This document shows, piece after piece, positions 8,115 through 15,858 of a stretch of DNA of 64,000 nt (position 1 is its first letter; the number at the start of each line of letters is the position of its first letter). The DNA lies in NCBI GenBank assembly GCA_965203535.1, contig OZ241897.1, forward strand, positions 4,588,001 through 4,652,000, written 5' to 3'. Position numbers and translations under genes: made by a program. The stretch comes from JAJDTT01 sp022827025 (GTDB lineage Bacteria > Acidobacteriota > UBA6911 > RPQK01 > JAJDTT01). The notes beneath the pieces are model-generated. The model worked only from the letters and a program-made list of their open reading frames with translations. It was not told the DNA's origin and ran no database searches.

Positions 8115-9086
8115 ATGAACCGATTTGCCGTGCTGTTTTTGTTCGCTGTGTCAACGGTCGTCGCCAGCGACCATCAACTGAAACCGGTCCGGATTGCCGT
8201 CCCGGTCGACGGTCACATCCACCCGGCGGCCTGTGTCACCCGCTCGGGGACCATCGTCGTGACGTACGGGCGAGTGAATCACGTGGACCTGCGCATCACT
8301 CGATCGTCGGACGGAGGAATGACATGGTCCGAACCCGTTCCCTTTGTCCATACCGTCGATAAGACCTACTACCCGGGCTCGCTGACGACGCTGAGCGACG
8401 GCCGCCTGGTGCATTGCTGGAACCGCTGGGATACGCCGGTCACTCAGAAAGAACCACGATCCGTCTTGTACTCCCTGTCGAGTGACGAAGGAGTAACGTG
8501 GAGCGACCCGCAGCCATTCCCGCGTGATCCCGAAGTCAGATCCGTCACCAGGCACCCCGTTACCGAACTGGCGTCAGGGCAATGGCTCGTTTCGTTGATC
8601 GACCGGACGTTGGTGTTTGATCCGGTCACTTCCGAAGCAACGCCGTTCGGCGATGGCCGCGATCACGGATTGATCCCGATCGTGCAGACCCCGCGAGGCA
8701 CGTTCGTCAGCGGCGCCGGCCTCCGATCAACGGACAACGGCCAGACCTGGAAGACCATCGACGGCTTTCCGGACATCAGCACCCAGGGCTGGCGGCACGA
8801 AATGGTCGTTTTGAAAAACGGCTGGCTGCTGGCCTCGGAGATTCTCGGACCCGGCTTTGGCGGGGAGCGCATCCGCTATCGCATCTCACACGACGACGGA
8901 CAGACATGGGACGGCGTGTTCGAGTACTACAATCCGGGCCGGGCCATCAACGGCCGGGCCTGTCCCCGAACCGTGCAACTCGACGACAAGACGATCGGCG
9001 TGGTCTTTTACGACATCGACAAAGACCAGGAGGGAGGACCGGGTGTGTTCTTCCTGCGAATCCCGATTGCGAAGCTGGAGCCGTAG
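8115..9086 (+). CDS. Secreted sialidase-like (BNR/Asp-box) protein
   Basis: A 323-residue protein with a Sec signal (MNRFAVLFLFAVSTVVAS). Four Asp boxes mark beta-propeller blades: SSDGGMTW, SSDEGVTW, STDNGQTW and SHDDGQTW. HPAACVTRSGTIVVTYGR opens the propeller, and RYRISHDDGQTWDGVF and VVFYDIDKDQEGG fall near the end. The family includes exo-alpha-sialidases and many non-enzymatic propellers; I could not confirm a full Arg triad, so a specific substrate is not claimed. A good GGAGG site lies 8 bases before the ATG. It is likely periplasmic or secreted. Confidence 0.78.
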   Translation: MNRFAVLFLFAVSTVVASDHQLKPVRIAVPVDGHIHPAACVTRSGTIVVTYGRVNHVDLRITRSSDGGMTWSEPVPFVHTVDKTYYPGSLTTLSDGRLVHCWNRWDTPVTQKEPRSVLYSLSSDEGVTWSDPQPFPRDPEVRSVTRHPVTELASGQWLVSLIDRTLVFDPVTSEATPFGDGRDHGLIPIVQTPRGTFVSGAGLRSTDNGQTWKTIDGFPDISTQGWRHEMVVLKNGWLLASEILGPGFGGERIRYRISHDDGQTWDGVFEYYNPGRAINGRACPRTVQLDDKTIGVVFYDIDKDQEGGPGVFFLRIPIAKLEP

Positions 9087-9112
9087 AGTAGCGGCAGCGT
9101 CTACTTCGGGTT

Positions 9113-9222
9113 AGGAGCTCCCCCACCGGCCCCGGTCCGGCGAAATCCTGCGAGAAAAGGAGTGGGGGTTTTCCTACCCCCACTCCCTCGGGGGGACTGA
9201 AAGTCCCCCCTCCTATCCGCCT
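9113..9222 (-). repeat. Family A repeat, partial copy
   Basis: Reverse-orientation copy holding the AGGAGCTCCCCCACCGG end, the GTGGGGG-TTTTCCTA-CCCCCAC hairpin and the GGGGGGACTGAAAGTCCCCCC hairpin. The module with GGGACATTCTTGTCCC found in full copies is missing here. Confidence 0.85.
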
Positions 9223-9285
9223 TACCGGACAGACCCGCATAGTTCCCTTTATCGGAAGCTATCCCTTGCGCCCGACTCCCTGATT

Positions 9286-9555
9286 CTACTTTGAAGTATT
9301 CACTCGATTGACCACGTGCACTCTCAACCTGGGTTGTTGTCGGTGCGCTTGATCAACCTGGATCATATCTTCAAGAGCCAGGATCCGAACAAAGCACGGT
9401 TGATCTGGTGACCCGCATGGTCCGGACTGCGCGCGCGCGACCGGTTCCATCGAACATGCCCCCTGGCCCGCCAGCATTGCGAGCGATAGCGCAATCACTC
9501 CGAACACCACCCGGCTGTACCAGTCAACCAATATTGCTTTGTGTTTTGAGATCAT
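9286..9555 (-). CDS. Small membrane-anchored or exported protein, unknown function
   Basis: I place the start at the ATG at 9555 because CGGAGGAACC just upstream is a good ribosome-binding site; this gives 89 residues. A hydrophobic segment (VVFGVIALSLAMLAGQ) follows a short basic N-terminus, then a Cys-containing segment (GPCGSPDQPCFVRILAL). I do not recognise a family. It is probably a secreted or inner-membrane small protein. It shares strand with the metallopeptidase upstream, but 445 bases separate them. Confidence 0.55.
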   Translation of the reverse strand: MISKHKAILVDWYSRVVFGVIALSLAMLAGQGACSMEPVARAQSGPCGSPDQPCFVRILALEDMIQVDQAHRQQPRLRVHVVNRVNTSK

Positions 9556-9615
9556 GGTTCCTCCGATCCGTTCAAGCTGAAGATTGCGGCCACCATAGAC
9601 TTGGATGCGTGCCAA

Positions 9616-10000
9616 GGCAAAATTTCTCAGTACCTTGCTACGAATGTCTCACGTGTTTCTGCATCGTCTCCTCTGTGGTGGAGCCTTTTCCTCCACTGGA
9701 TCGCGGTAACGTACTTTACGGGTTTGTTCTTCTCTGATGGTCTTCTCGTTGCCCACAAGTGGGAAATGAGAAGAATCCCGGATTCCCGAAAAATTCGAGG
9801 CCGCGAGAGGTCCCCATGATCGACGATCTCCCTTGGACCTAGGGTAAGGTGGTGGTCTCCAGGGGTTGGCCAGCCACCCACACCGACCCGGGGCGAATCG
9901 GTGGAAAGATCTCCCAGACCCCTTTTCTGGACTCTGGGTGCCACACAGCCATCGGATTGGAGTTGTCCACCGGATTTGCACAGGGTTATCCACACTCGCA
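9616..10000. other. Intergenic stretch without a recognised gene
   Basis: No frame here has convincing protein character. The only notable string is TTATCCACA at 9986-9994, a DnaA-box match, with a weaker relative TTGTCCACC at 9963-9971. It is too sparse to call an origin. Confidence 0.5.
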
Positions 10001-10786
10001 CTATTGTGGCGGGAAATCTGCCTCTAACTTGGAGGCAACCGGTCCACGGTCCAGATTGACCTCGCCGGTCCCGCCTCGCTTGCCGGCGCTCTGCCATTCC
10101 CGCTCAATCTGGCGCATGGCCTCAAACTTTTCAGGACATGTTATTTGCAGCCGCCTCCGGTCCGTCACGAAAACCTGTACGGTCACGGACCAGTCCTCTC
10201 CCGGATTGGTCCTGGCGTATGCTGTAGGACTCGCGGCCGTTCTGCCGACGAAACACGATCCCTCTTTGGCCACCCAGGTGTAGGGGTAACCATCGTGTGG
10301 GGAAGAGATCCGTGAAAGATTCGGCTGCCACGACAACCGGAAATATTGTGTCCTCCGCTCTCGCTCCAGGTCCCTGAGCAGCATGTGCCCAAGTTCGTGG
10401 GACAGGGTTGTTCTCATCTCTTCCAGGACCCGATGCCTTGGAAGCGAATCCCAGATTTTTGGCCACCGGCTGGTAAACAGAATGGCACTCCCTCTGACAT
10501 ACGAACCGACTCTGTGGCTTTGGTCCACCTCGAGAAACGCAATGCACTGGAACGCCGAAGGGAACCTCAACCAGTCGGGCAGGGACTTGTAAGCCTGATT
10601 GAGCAGCCCCCTGTACTCTTGCGGGAACTGGGTTTCCCCCTCGGGCAGACACCACTCTGAGGTTCCAAATGCCAAGTCCTGTTTGCCCGTACCTGCACCG
10701 CACACAGAATCGGATACCCAGAAACAACTCAGGATGATGAGGCTGGTCGCGACGAAAGCGACTCTGGCGTTGTAGACACGCCGCAT
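10001..10786 (-). CDS. Exported HExxH zinc metallopeptidase-like protein
   Basis: The ATG at 10786 is preceded by AAGGAGG at good spacing, giving 261 residues. The N-terminus carries a hydrophobic signal (VAFVATSLIILSCFWVSD), so export is expected. The body has TTLSHELGHMLLRDLE, an HExxH motif of a zinc peptidase, but I could not assign the third zinc ligand. The C-terminus is basic and hydrophilic. No known peptidase family is evident from the rest. Substrate unknown. Confidence 0.65.
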   Translation of the reverse strand: MRRVYNARVAFVATSLIILSCFWVSDSVCGAGTGKQDLAFGTSEWCLPEGETQFPQEYRGLLNQAYKSLPDWLRFPSAFQCIAFLEVDQSHRVGSYVRGSAILFTSRWPKIWDSLPRHRVLEEMRTTLSHELGHMLLRDLERERRTQYFRLSWQPNLSRISSPHDGYPYTWVAKEGSCFVGRTAASPTAYARTNPGEDWSVTVQVFVTDRRRLQITCPEKFEAMRQIEREWQSAGKRGGTGEVNLDRGPVASKLEADFPPQ

Positions 10787-10887
10787 GGCGGACCTCCTTG
10801 GCGAAGGCCCTGTGCAATAATGGTTGGGAGTCGTCACAAAAGTGTAGACTCCCCGCTAGACTGGCTCACCTCATAGCACAGGGCGAG

Positions 10888-11088
10888 TTAGCAAAGAGGT
10901 CGTCGAGGGCTGCATCCCCTCGGCGACCTCACAAAGACACCTTTCCTGAAAGAACTCTCTAATCTGAAATGTGATTCCGCCGGCAACGTGAGGTCGTGCT
11001 CTTGTTGCTGAGAGAGAAACGTTCGGAACGCCTCGTAGACCCCCAAGCACAAGAGGGAAATGAGCACGCAGGAGATCATGGTACGCAT
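10888..11088 (-). CDS. Small protein with N-terminal membrane segment
   Basis: A 66-residue ORF. MRTMISCVLISLLCLGVYEA is a plausible signal or membrane anchor, and GGGAGAC lies just upstream of the ATG. The remainder is basic with no recognised motif. It lies between the metallopeptidase and the group II intron remnant. It may be a real small exported protein or a decayed end of one. Confidence 0.35.
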   Translation of the reverse strand: MRTMISCVLISLLCLGVYEAFRTFLSQQQEHDLTLPAESHFRLESSFRKGVFVRSPRGCSPRRPLC

Positions 11089-11385
11089 GTGAAGTCTCCC
11101 GATTCCGCCTTCTCAGGGGCCATGCTGAAAATATCCAAAGACTTGCTCTGTCACCGCTGAATCCCAACGATTGCTTCTGTCTATAAGACTGTCTGACAAG
11201 ACAAACGTGAACCGCCATCGGCGCGGATCCGTTGAATCTGCGCGGATCTGTGACTACCAGGACCCGAAAGGAGTGCGACGAGAGAATCTCCGGCAACCCG
11301 GCGGTGGCCAGGCGCCGCCTGAGCATTCGGGAGGAAACCGGAAGCGGGGGTAGGAAAACCCCCGCTCCCATCAGGAGGGGGGACT

Positions 11386-12030
11386 GTGCGCCAGGCTAAC
11401 TGGCACAAGATAGGCGGTGAAAGTCCGCTGAAACGAAGGACCAACCATCCACGTTTCTCCGCGAGCCGTGCGTGGGCACTCGTGAGGGTGTCGGCGAAGC
11501 GTCGGTAGCGGTGCGTGTGGGCCGGGCCAATGAGCATCGAAAGCTCCTGGATCGGAAGTGCCGAGACTGTAGTCCCGGTCGAAGGCAACACCGGCTGGAC
11601 CGGGAAGGTGAGGGCCAGCCGGGCTCCGCGGTGTCAAAGAACTCGGGCACGCACGTACATCTTGTGTCGGGACCTGGGAGGGCTTGCTCTGACCCCGGCG
11701 AAAGCCGGGGCCTGGTGGGAAAGGAGAAACCCGTACCCCACGAGGAGAAAGAGGAAGCAATCGGATTCATCCATAGTAGTGATGAAGCGGGCGAACAAGG
11801 AGAGGCAACTCTCTGCGGAGTCGGTGGAGCGAAGGGATGGAACCAAGGGGAATCTCGGACCACCAAAGCACGGCCCGGACGCAGAGCCGGGACGACCGTG
11901 ACACAGGCGGGGGTCGGATACGGAAGGGGTCGCGCCCGGCCGTCACTACCTGAGGTAGGAGCCGTGTGCCTTAACGGGCACGCACGGATCTGCGCGGGGG
12001 GCGCTGGGCAACCGGCGTCCCTACCGCGAC
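11386..12030 (+). mobile_element. Group II intron with most of its reverse transcriptase deleted
   Basis: The 5' end reads GTGCGCCAGGCTAACTGGC, matching the GUGYG start of group II introns, and is followed by conserved intron sequence (GATAGGCGGTGAAAGTCCGC). The 3' end carries a domain V-like hairpin (GAGCCGTGTGCC...GGGCACGCACGG, 11959-11987), a domain VI-like stem (GGCGCTGG/CCGGCGTCC) and the terminal CCCTACCGCGAC. Intact elements of this type are around 2 kb with a reverse transcriptase/maturase in domain IV; here the element is about 645 bases and only the first 39 codons remain. It could still splice if a maturase is supplied in trans. The exact 3' boundary is uncertain by a few bases. 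Confidence 0.8.
11782..11901 (+). pseudogene. Reverse transcriptase/maturase N-terminal remnant in the intron
   Basis: MKRANKERQLSAESVERRDG is characteristic of the start of group II intron-encoded proteins. The frame stops after 39 codons. The reverse transcriptase, maturase and endonuclease domains are gone. Confidence 0.75.
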
Positions 12031-12101
12031 TTCCTGTCCCCCCTCGTCACTTGTACACGCAAAGCGTCCAGTTGAGCCAGATGTCACCATGAACGCCCGT
12101 T

Positions 12102-13514
12102 TTAGGGTGCCGTGGCCGGATAAACGAGTTCGCCACCCTTGTAGACGGCGGCCACCGAGCGGGTGTTGCGGATGTCCGACAGCGGATCCGCCGAGAGCAC
12201 CACCAGGTCGGCCAGCTTCCCGGCTTCGACGGTTCCGAACTGATCCTCCAGCCCCAGGCCCTCGACGCCCTTTCGAGTCGCCATGACGATCACGTCAGCC
12301 TCGTCGATGCCGGCCTGGACCAGGAGCTCCAGCTCCCGGTGCAGGCTCACGCCCGGCGTGATCCAGGGCATTCCCACGTCGCTCCCTGCAGTCAGCCTCA
12401 CTCCCCCCTCGTGAAGCCTCCGCACGATCTGGAGCGCGACGGGAAACACGCCCTTGCCGGACGTGAGGTCCCGGGCGACTCCCATGGGGTTGGTGAAGAC
12501 GAACGGGTTTCGCTGCTGCCAATCCGGACCCCAGAGCGAGACGACCGCAGTCGGAGCCCGCTCAGGTTCGAGCCGTTCCAGAACCTTCGGGTCGTCGCCG
12601 AAGTGGAGGCTTTCCATCGCGACCAGTGTCGGGTCGACCGTCACGTTGTTGGCAACGAGGGCGGCAATCAGGGTACTCATCAGCTCGCCGTCAGGCTCGA
12701 CCAACTCGATCCAACGGGCGTAGAACTCCCGGTAGGGCAGTGCCCGCAGTTCTGCCCGGTGCCTTTCAGGGACCAGCTCCCAGGTCGGCCCCTCCGCGCC
12801 GCTGTGGAGCAGGGCGTCGATTCCCAGTCGCGCCGCCTGAGTCCAGCTCGTTGCGTGGAGGTGGCCGGCGACTTTAAGACCGAGCGCGTGGGCTTCTTCG
12901 ACCGCAGCGGCCACCAGTTCCGGGGTCACGTCCCAGTACAGCTTGACCAAGTCCGCACCCGCCGCGGCCTGTTGCCGAACTACGTCCCGGATCTCATCCG
13001 GCGTCGCCACGGCCACCGTCCAATCGAATCGGGGAGACCCGTTGATGAAAGCGGCGCCGGTAATCATCCGCGGGCCGCGAACCTGGCCCGCCGCGATCTG
13101 ATCCCGGAGTTCGACGCCGGCGCTTTGAGCGGCGCCCGGGCTGCGTATCGTGGTCACTCCGAATTCGAGCAACGCCTCCACGGTCTCGATCCGGGCCTTG
13201 GGGTGAACATGGACATGCATGTCGATGAACCCCGGAAGCACGAAGTGGCCCGAGACGTCTCTTCGTTGTGCGGAGTCGGGGAAATGGAAGTCACCCCTGC
13301 TGCCGACCCTGAGGATTCGGTCGCCGTCCACCACGACGACGCTGTCCTCGCGCGGCTCGGCGCCGGTTCCGTCAATCAGAGTGGCTCCTTCCAGGACAAG
13401 AAGCCCCTCGGCAACAAGCCCCTCGGCCTGTTCACCGCACGCGGAGCAAGCCAGGGAGAGTGCGAGAGCGATCGCAATAAGTGGTCTGTTCAGCAATCCT
13501 GCTGCTCCTGACAT
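12102..13514 (-). CDS. Metal-dependent amidohydrolase, exported lipoprotein
   Basis: A 470-residue protein from the ATG at 13514. The N-terminus has a signal with a lipobox-like end (LALSLACSACGE), so it is likely lipid-anchored in the periplasm. The amidohydrolase TIM-barrel signature is complete: GFIDMHVHV (HxH), DLVKLYWD (bridging Lys), GHLHA and LLHSGAE (two His), and TAGSDVGMPW (Asp). The closing GTVEAGKLADLVVLSADPL is typical of imidazolonepropionase- and prolidase-like relatives in the M38 clan. Cyclic amides or dipeptides are possible substrates. No operon partners are evident. Confidence 0.85.
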   Translation of the reverse strand: MSGAAGLLNRPLIAIALALSLACSACGEQAEGLVAEGLLVLEGATLIDGTGAEPREDSVVVVDGDRILRVGSRGDFHFPDSAQRRDVSGHFVLPGFIDMHVHVHPKARIETVEALLEFGVTTIRSPGAAQSAGVELRDQIAAGQVRGPRMITGAAFINGSPRFDWTVAVATPDEIRDVVRQQAAAGADLVKLYWDVTPELVAAAVEEAHALGLKVAGHLHATSWTQAARLGIDALLHSGAEGPTWELVPERHRAELRALPYREFYARWIELVEPDGELMSTLIAALVANNVTVDPTLVAMESLHFGDDPKVLERLEPERAPTAVVSLWGPDWQQRNPFVFTNPMGVARDLTSGKGVFPVALQIVRRLHEGGVRLTAGSDVGMPWITPGVSLHRELELLVQAGIDEADVIVMATRKGVEGLGLEDQFGTVEAGKLADLVVLSADPLSDIRNTRSVAAVYKGGELVYPATAP

Positions 13515-13587
13515 TGACGGACTACCGAGCACGGAGCCGACGGACCCATCGAACGTCCCGATTTCTCGCGCACATCGTGATTTCAGA

Positions 13588-13863
13588 CTACCTCTTTTCG
13601 GTCAGCCGTCCGGCCAAGTATTTGTGGATCACACTGGACAGCAGTGTTTGATAGGGGATCCCTTCTTCCCTGGCCCGCGAGTGAGCGAGCTTGAAGTCAC
13701 GCTCGGTTACCCGCAGATTCACTCGTTTGGTCTTGTTGAATGTATTACGTGCTGCCTGACGGGCCACCTCGACCTCGCGTTCGGCACCAGGAGCGGAGCG
13801 CAGCTCACCCCGCTCGAATCGGTCGAGAATGTCGCGCTCTTCGGCGCTCAATTTGGCGTTCAC
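13588..13863 (-). CDS. BrnA/CopG-like antitoxin
   Basis: The likely start is GTG at 13863, with a GGAGG just before it, giving 91 residues. The GTG overlaps the toxin stop codon in the sequence GTGA, so the two are translationally coupled. TKRVNLRVTERDFKLAHSRA followed by EGIPYQTLLSSVIHKYL is a ribbon-helix-helix-type domain that would bind the operon promoter. The N-terminus (LSAEERDILDRFERGEL) is the usual toxin-contacting region of BrnA-like antitoxins. Autoregulation of the pair is expected from family knowledge. Confidence 0.78.
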   Translation of the reverse strand: MNAKLSAEERDILDRFERGELRSAPGAEREVEVARQAARNTFNKTKRVNLRVTERDFKLAHSRAREEGIPYQTLLSSVIHKYLAGRLTEKR

Positions 13864-14147
13864 GATGGTTGCCTCCTCCGGTAAGCTCTCGTCGCCTTTC
13901 GGCTGGGAATAATCGTCTTCAGAAAACGAGTGCCGTCCGCCTGCGTCACAACAGGTGCAAGGTGAATGCTCTCGTCGGATTCCACGACGTAGATCAACTG
14001 TCCCGGGTAGCGATCCTGGTTCGGGTGCTCCAGTACGTCCAACAAGCCGCCTTGCTCCATGGCGGAGACGACGCTCTCGAATGAGATTCCTCGCTGCTCG
14101 ATGAGCCTTTGATTCTTCTCCGTGCTCCAGTCGAAACTGGCACTCAT
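13860..14147 (-). CDS. BrnT-like ribonuclease toxin
   Basis: A 95-residue protein. It has the toxin-like layout FDWSTEKNQRLIEQRGISFE, then RYPGQLIYVV and a basic C-terminus TIIPSRKATRAYRRR, matching DUF497/BrnT toxins that cleave RNA when free of their antitoxin. It is the promoter-proximal gene of the pair, as usual for BrnT-BrnA. The stop overlaps the antitoxin start by four bases. Key Arg and Lys residues of the family appear conserved, so it is probably functional. Confidence 0.68.
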   Translation of the reverse strand: MSASFDWSTEKNQRLIEQRGISFESVVSAMEQGGLLDVLEHPNQDRYPGQLIYVVESDESIHLAPVVTQADGTRFLKTIIPSRKATRAYRRRQPS

Positions 14148-14410
14148 ATGTCAATCATCGCACAATGTGTGCATTTTGGAAACACTGGAGGGGAGACTTT
14201 CCTGTCCCCCCTTTTCACTTGTTTATTCAGAGCGCCTGTTTGAGGCAGGCGTCCGTTTCAGCGCCCGCCACATCGTCACGGAAGCGAAGGGGAGAGTCCA
14301 TGCTCCAGATCGCGGACTGAGAAAGGGACGATCTTCCTCTCCCGATCAGGCAAGGCTCTTAACTTCTGACTACTCATCAGTGGTAACATATACGATGCCT
14401 TGGCGTAACG

Positions 14411-14489
14411 GTTGAGATCAGGGAGTGCCTGGACACCGAGGGTCGTAGTCCGTCGAGAATACCGGCGGCGCAAGCGACGGGAGACCTGA
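14411..14489 (+). pseudogene. HigB-type toxin scar
   Basis: The segment VEIRECLDTEGRSP in one frame is like the start of RelE/HigB toxins, and YRRRKRRET followed by TGA in another frame matches the typical toxin C-terminus. Everything between is missing, so this is a toxin gene with an internal deletion. The downstream antitoxin begins 5 bases after its stop. Confidence 0.55.
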
Positions 14490-14494
14490 AAATC

Positions 14495-14812
14495 ATGCCT
14501 TTGACACGAGACTTCAAGGAAACGATTCAGGCGCGCATCGAGAGTGATCCTGTGTTCCGGGAGGAACTGTTCAAGGAAGGGATCGAGTGCCTCCTTTCGG
14601 GTGACTTGGATACCGGGAAGGCGGTGCTGCGCGATTACATCAACGCCACGATCGGCTTTCAGGTGCTTGCCGGATTGGCCGAGAAATCTCCCAAGAGCCT
14701 GATGCGCATGTTCGGTCCCAAAGGCAACCCCCAAGCCCGAAACTTGTTCCGAATCATCGGCCTCCTTCAGAAACAGGAGGGTTTGCGCCTGAAGGTGGAC
14801 GTGATTCGTTAG
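14495..14812 (+). CDS. HigA/addiction-module antidote-like protein, orphan
   Basis: A 105-residue helical protein. FKETIQARIESDPVFREEL and GDLDTGKAVLRDYINATIGF are typical of antidote proteins paired with RelE/HigB toxins. LAEKSPKSLMRMFGPKGNPQ supplies the helix-turn-helix-like part. The cognate toxin is reduced to a scar directly upstream, so this antitoxin is probably an orphan that could still neutralise a related toxin elsewhere or act as a regulator. Confidence 0.7.
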   Translation: MPLTRDFKETIQARIESDPVFREELFKEGIECLLSGDLDTGKAVLRDYINATIGFQVLAGLAEKSPKSLMRMFGPKGNPQARNLFRIIGLLQKQEGLRLKVDVIR

Positions 14813-15144
14813 CGGCATCGCCAAGGAGGCAAACCCATGACGAACTGGAACACGTGCCCGGCAGTGGAACGCGACCCCCGCAAGATCAGCGGGGCCTGGG
14901 TTACAGCTCAGGCGGCTGCATGGAGCCGGAAATCCGAGCTTCGTAGATCATCTGCCTGAGTTGTTCCGGATCGCGAATTCCGATCCGGCCGACCGCTGAC
15001 TCCCTGAGCGACTCGACGGCGCCGTCCACGGACGCCCCCGACGGACGCGACCACTTCGAGACCGCTTGACCTAGTGTCGAGCCACGCGTACATTGGGAGA
15101 TGTTACACCCCCCCGGCGGCATCGCTGCCGGGATTTATGCCCCC
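14813..15144. other. Intergenic stretch without a supported gene
   Basis: A minus-strand frame at 14901-15122 exists but lacks recognisable features or a good start. A leader-like segment (15105-15144) precedes a terminator hairpin just upstream of the NYN gene. I see nothing else here. Confidence 0.4.
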
Positions 15145-15176
15145 AGGGAGCCGAAATCGGCTCCCTGTTTTTTTTT
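15145..15176 (+). terminator. Rho-independent terminator in the leader of the NYN gene
   Basis: AGGGAGCCG aat CGGCTCCCT forms a strong stem followed by G and nine T residues. It ends 9 bases before the ATG of the downstream nuclease gene, and the GAGG ribosome-binding site follows the T run directly. It may end an upstream transcript or act as an attenuator for the nuclease. Confidence 0.85.
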
Positions 15177-15185
15177 GAGGCGTCC

Positions 15186-15785
15186 ATGCGCGTACGAATC
15201 CTGGTGGATTTCTGGAATCTACAGATCGCCTGGAACAGTTTCCACCAAGGAAAGGGCCACGGACGCCCACCGATACCCTGGAAAGCCAAGTTGCCCGTTG
15301 TACTCACACGCCATCGGGGTGACGAAGCGGTCTACACCGGATGTCACGTCTATGCGTCAGTCGATCCCCGCAACCGGGCAGACGCCGGGCTCCGCCGCTT
15401 CCTCCACGCGATGAACGGCTTCCCGGGCTATCGCGTCACCGTCAAAGAGCGAAAGCCGCGCGGACCTTACACCTGCCAGCACCCAGGGTGTCGAAGACCC
15501 CTGCACAAGTGCCCGCATTGTGGACGTGTACTTCGGGGCACCGTCGAAAAGGGTGTAGATACGGCGCTTGTCACAGACCTGATTCAAGCGGCGCTCGATG
15601 ACCTGTTTGATGAAGTGATCCTCATCAGCGCCGACGCGGATTTCGTGCCTGCGGTGGAACTTGTTCAGAATCGTACAAGTAGGCGTGTGATTCATGCGCA
15701 TATCCGTCCGCAGGGGCAGGAACTTCGTAACGCCTGTTGGTCGCACATGTTCATTGACGATCTCATGGACGAACTGCTGGCGTGA
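15186..15785 (+). CDS. NYN-domain (PIN-like) ribonuclease with embedded zinc ribbon
   Basis: A 199-residue protein from the ATG at 15186, preceded by GAGG six bases upstream. RILVDFWNLQIAW holds the first acidic residue of the NYN/LabA fold, EKGVDTALVTDLIQAAL the second cluster, and ILISADADFVPAVELVQ the third. Together these form a metal-binding nuclease site like that of PIN domains. Between the first and second blocks sits a Cys-rich insert (CQHPGCRRPLHKCPHCGR) that looks like a zinc ribbon, possibly for RNA binding. Such proteins cleave or process RNA. The adjacent SprT-like gene is on the same strand. Confidence 0.82.
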   Translation: MRVRILVDFWNLQIAWNSFHQGKGHGRPPIPWKAKLPVVLTRHRGDEAVYTGCHVYASVDPRNRADAGLRRFLHAMNGFPGYRVTVKERKPRGPYTCQHPGCRRPLHKCPHCGRVLRGTVEKGVDTALVTDLIQAALDDLFDEVILISADADFVPAVELVQNRTSRRVIHAHIRPQGQELRNACWSHMFIDDLMDELLA

Positions 15786-15858
15786 TCCTGGCGCGATCGA
15801 CACCACGTGGCGGTATGCTTGCGCTCTGAACAGCCCAATCATTTTGTGAGTTCGGACA

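Noticed and set aside
9963..9994. DnaA-box-like strings (TTATCCACA and TTGTCCACC)
   Set aside because: Only one perfect box, no AT-rich unwinding region, no dnaA, dnaN or rep gene nearby; not enough for an origin.
12339..13511. Long plus-strand ORF opposite the amidohydrolase
   Set aside because: Antisense shadow favoured by GC-rich codons; the minus strand has the complete amidohydrolase motif set.
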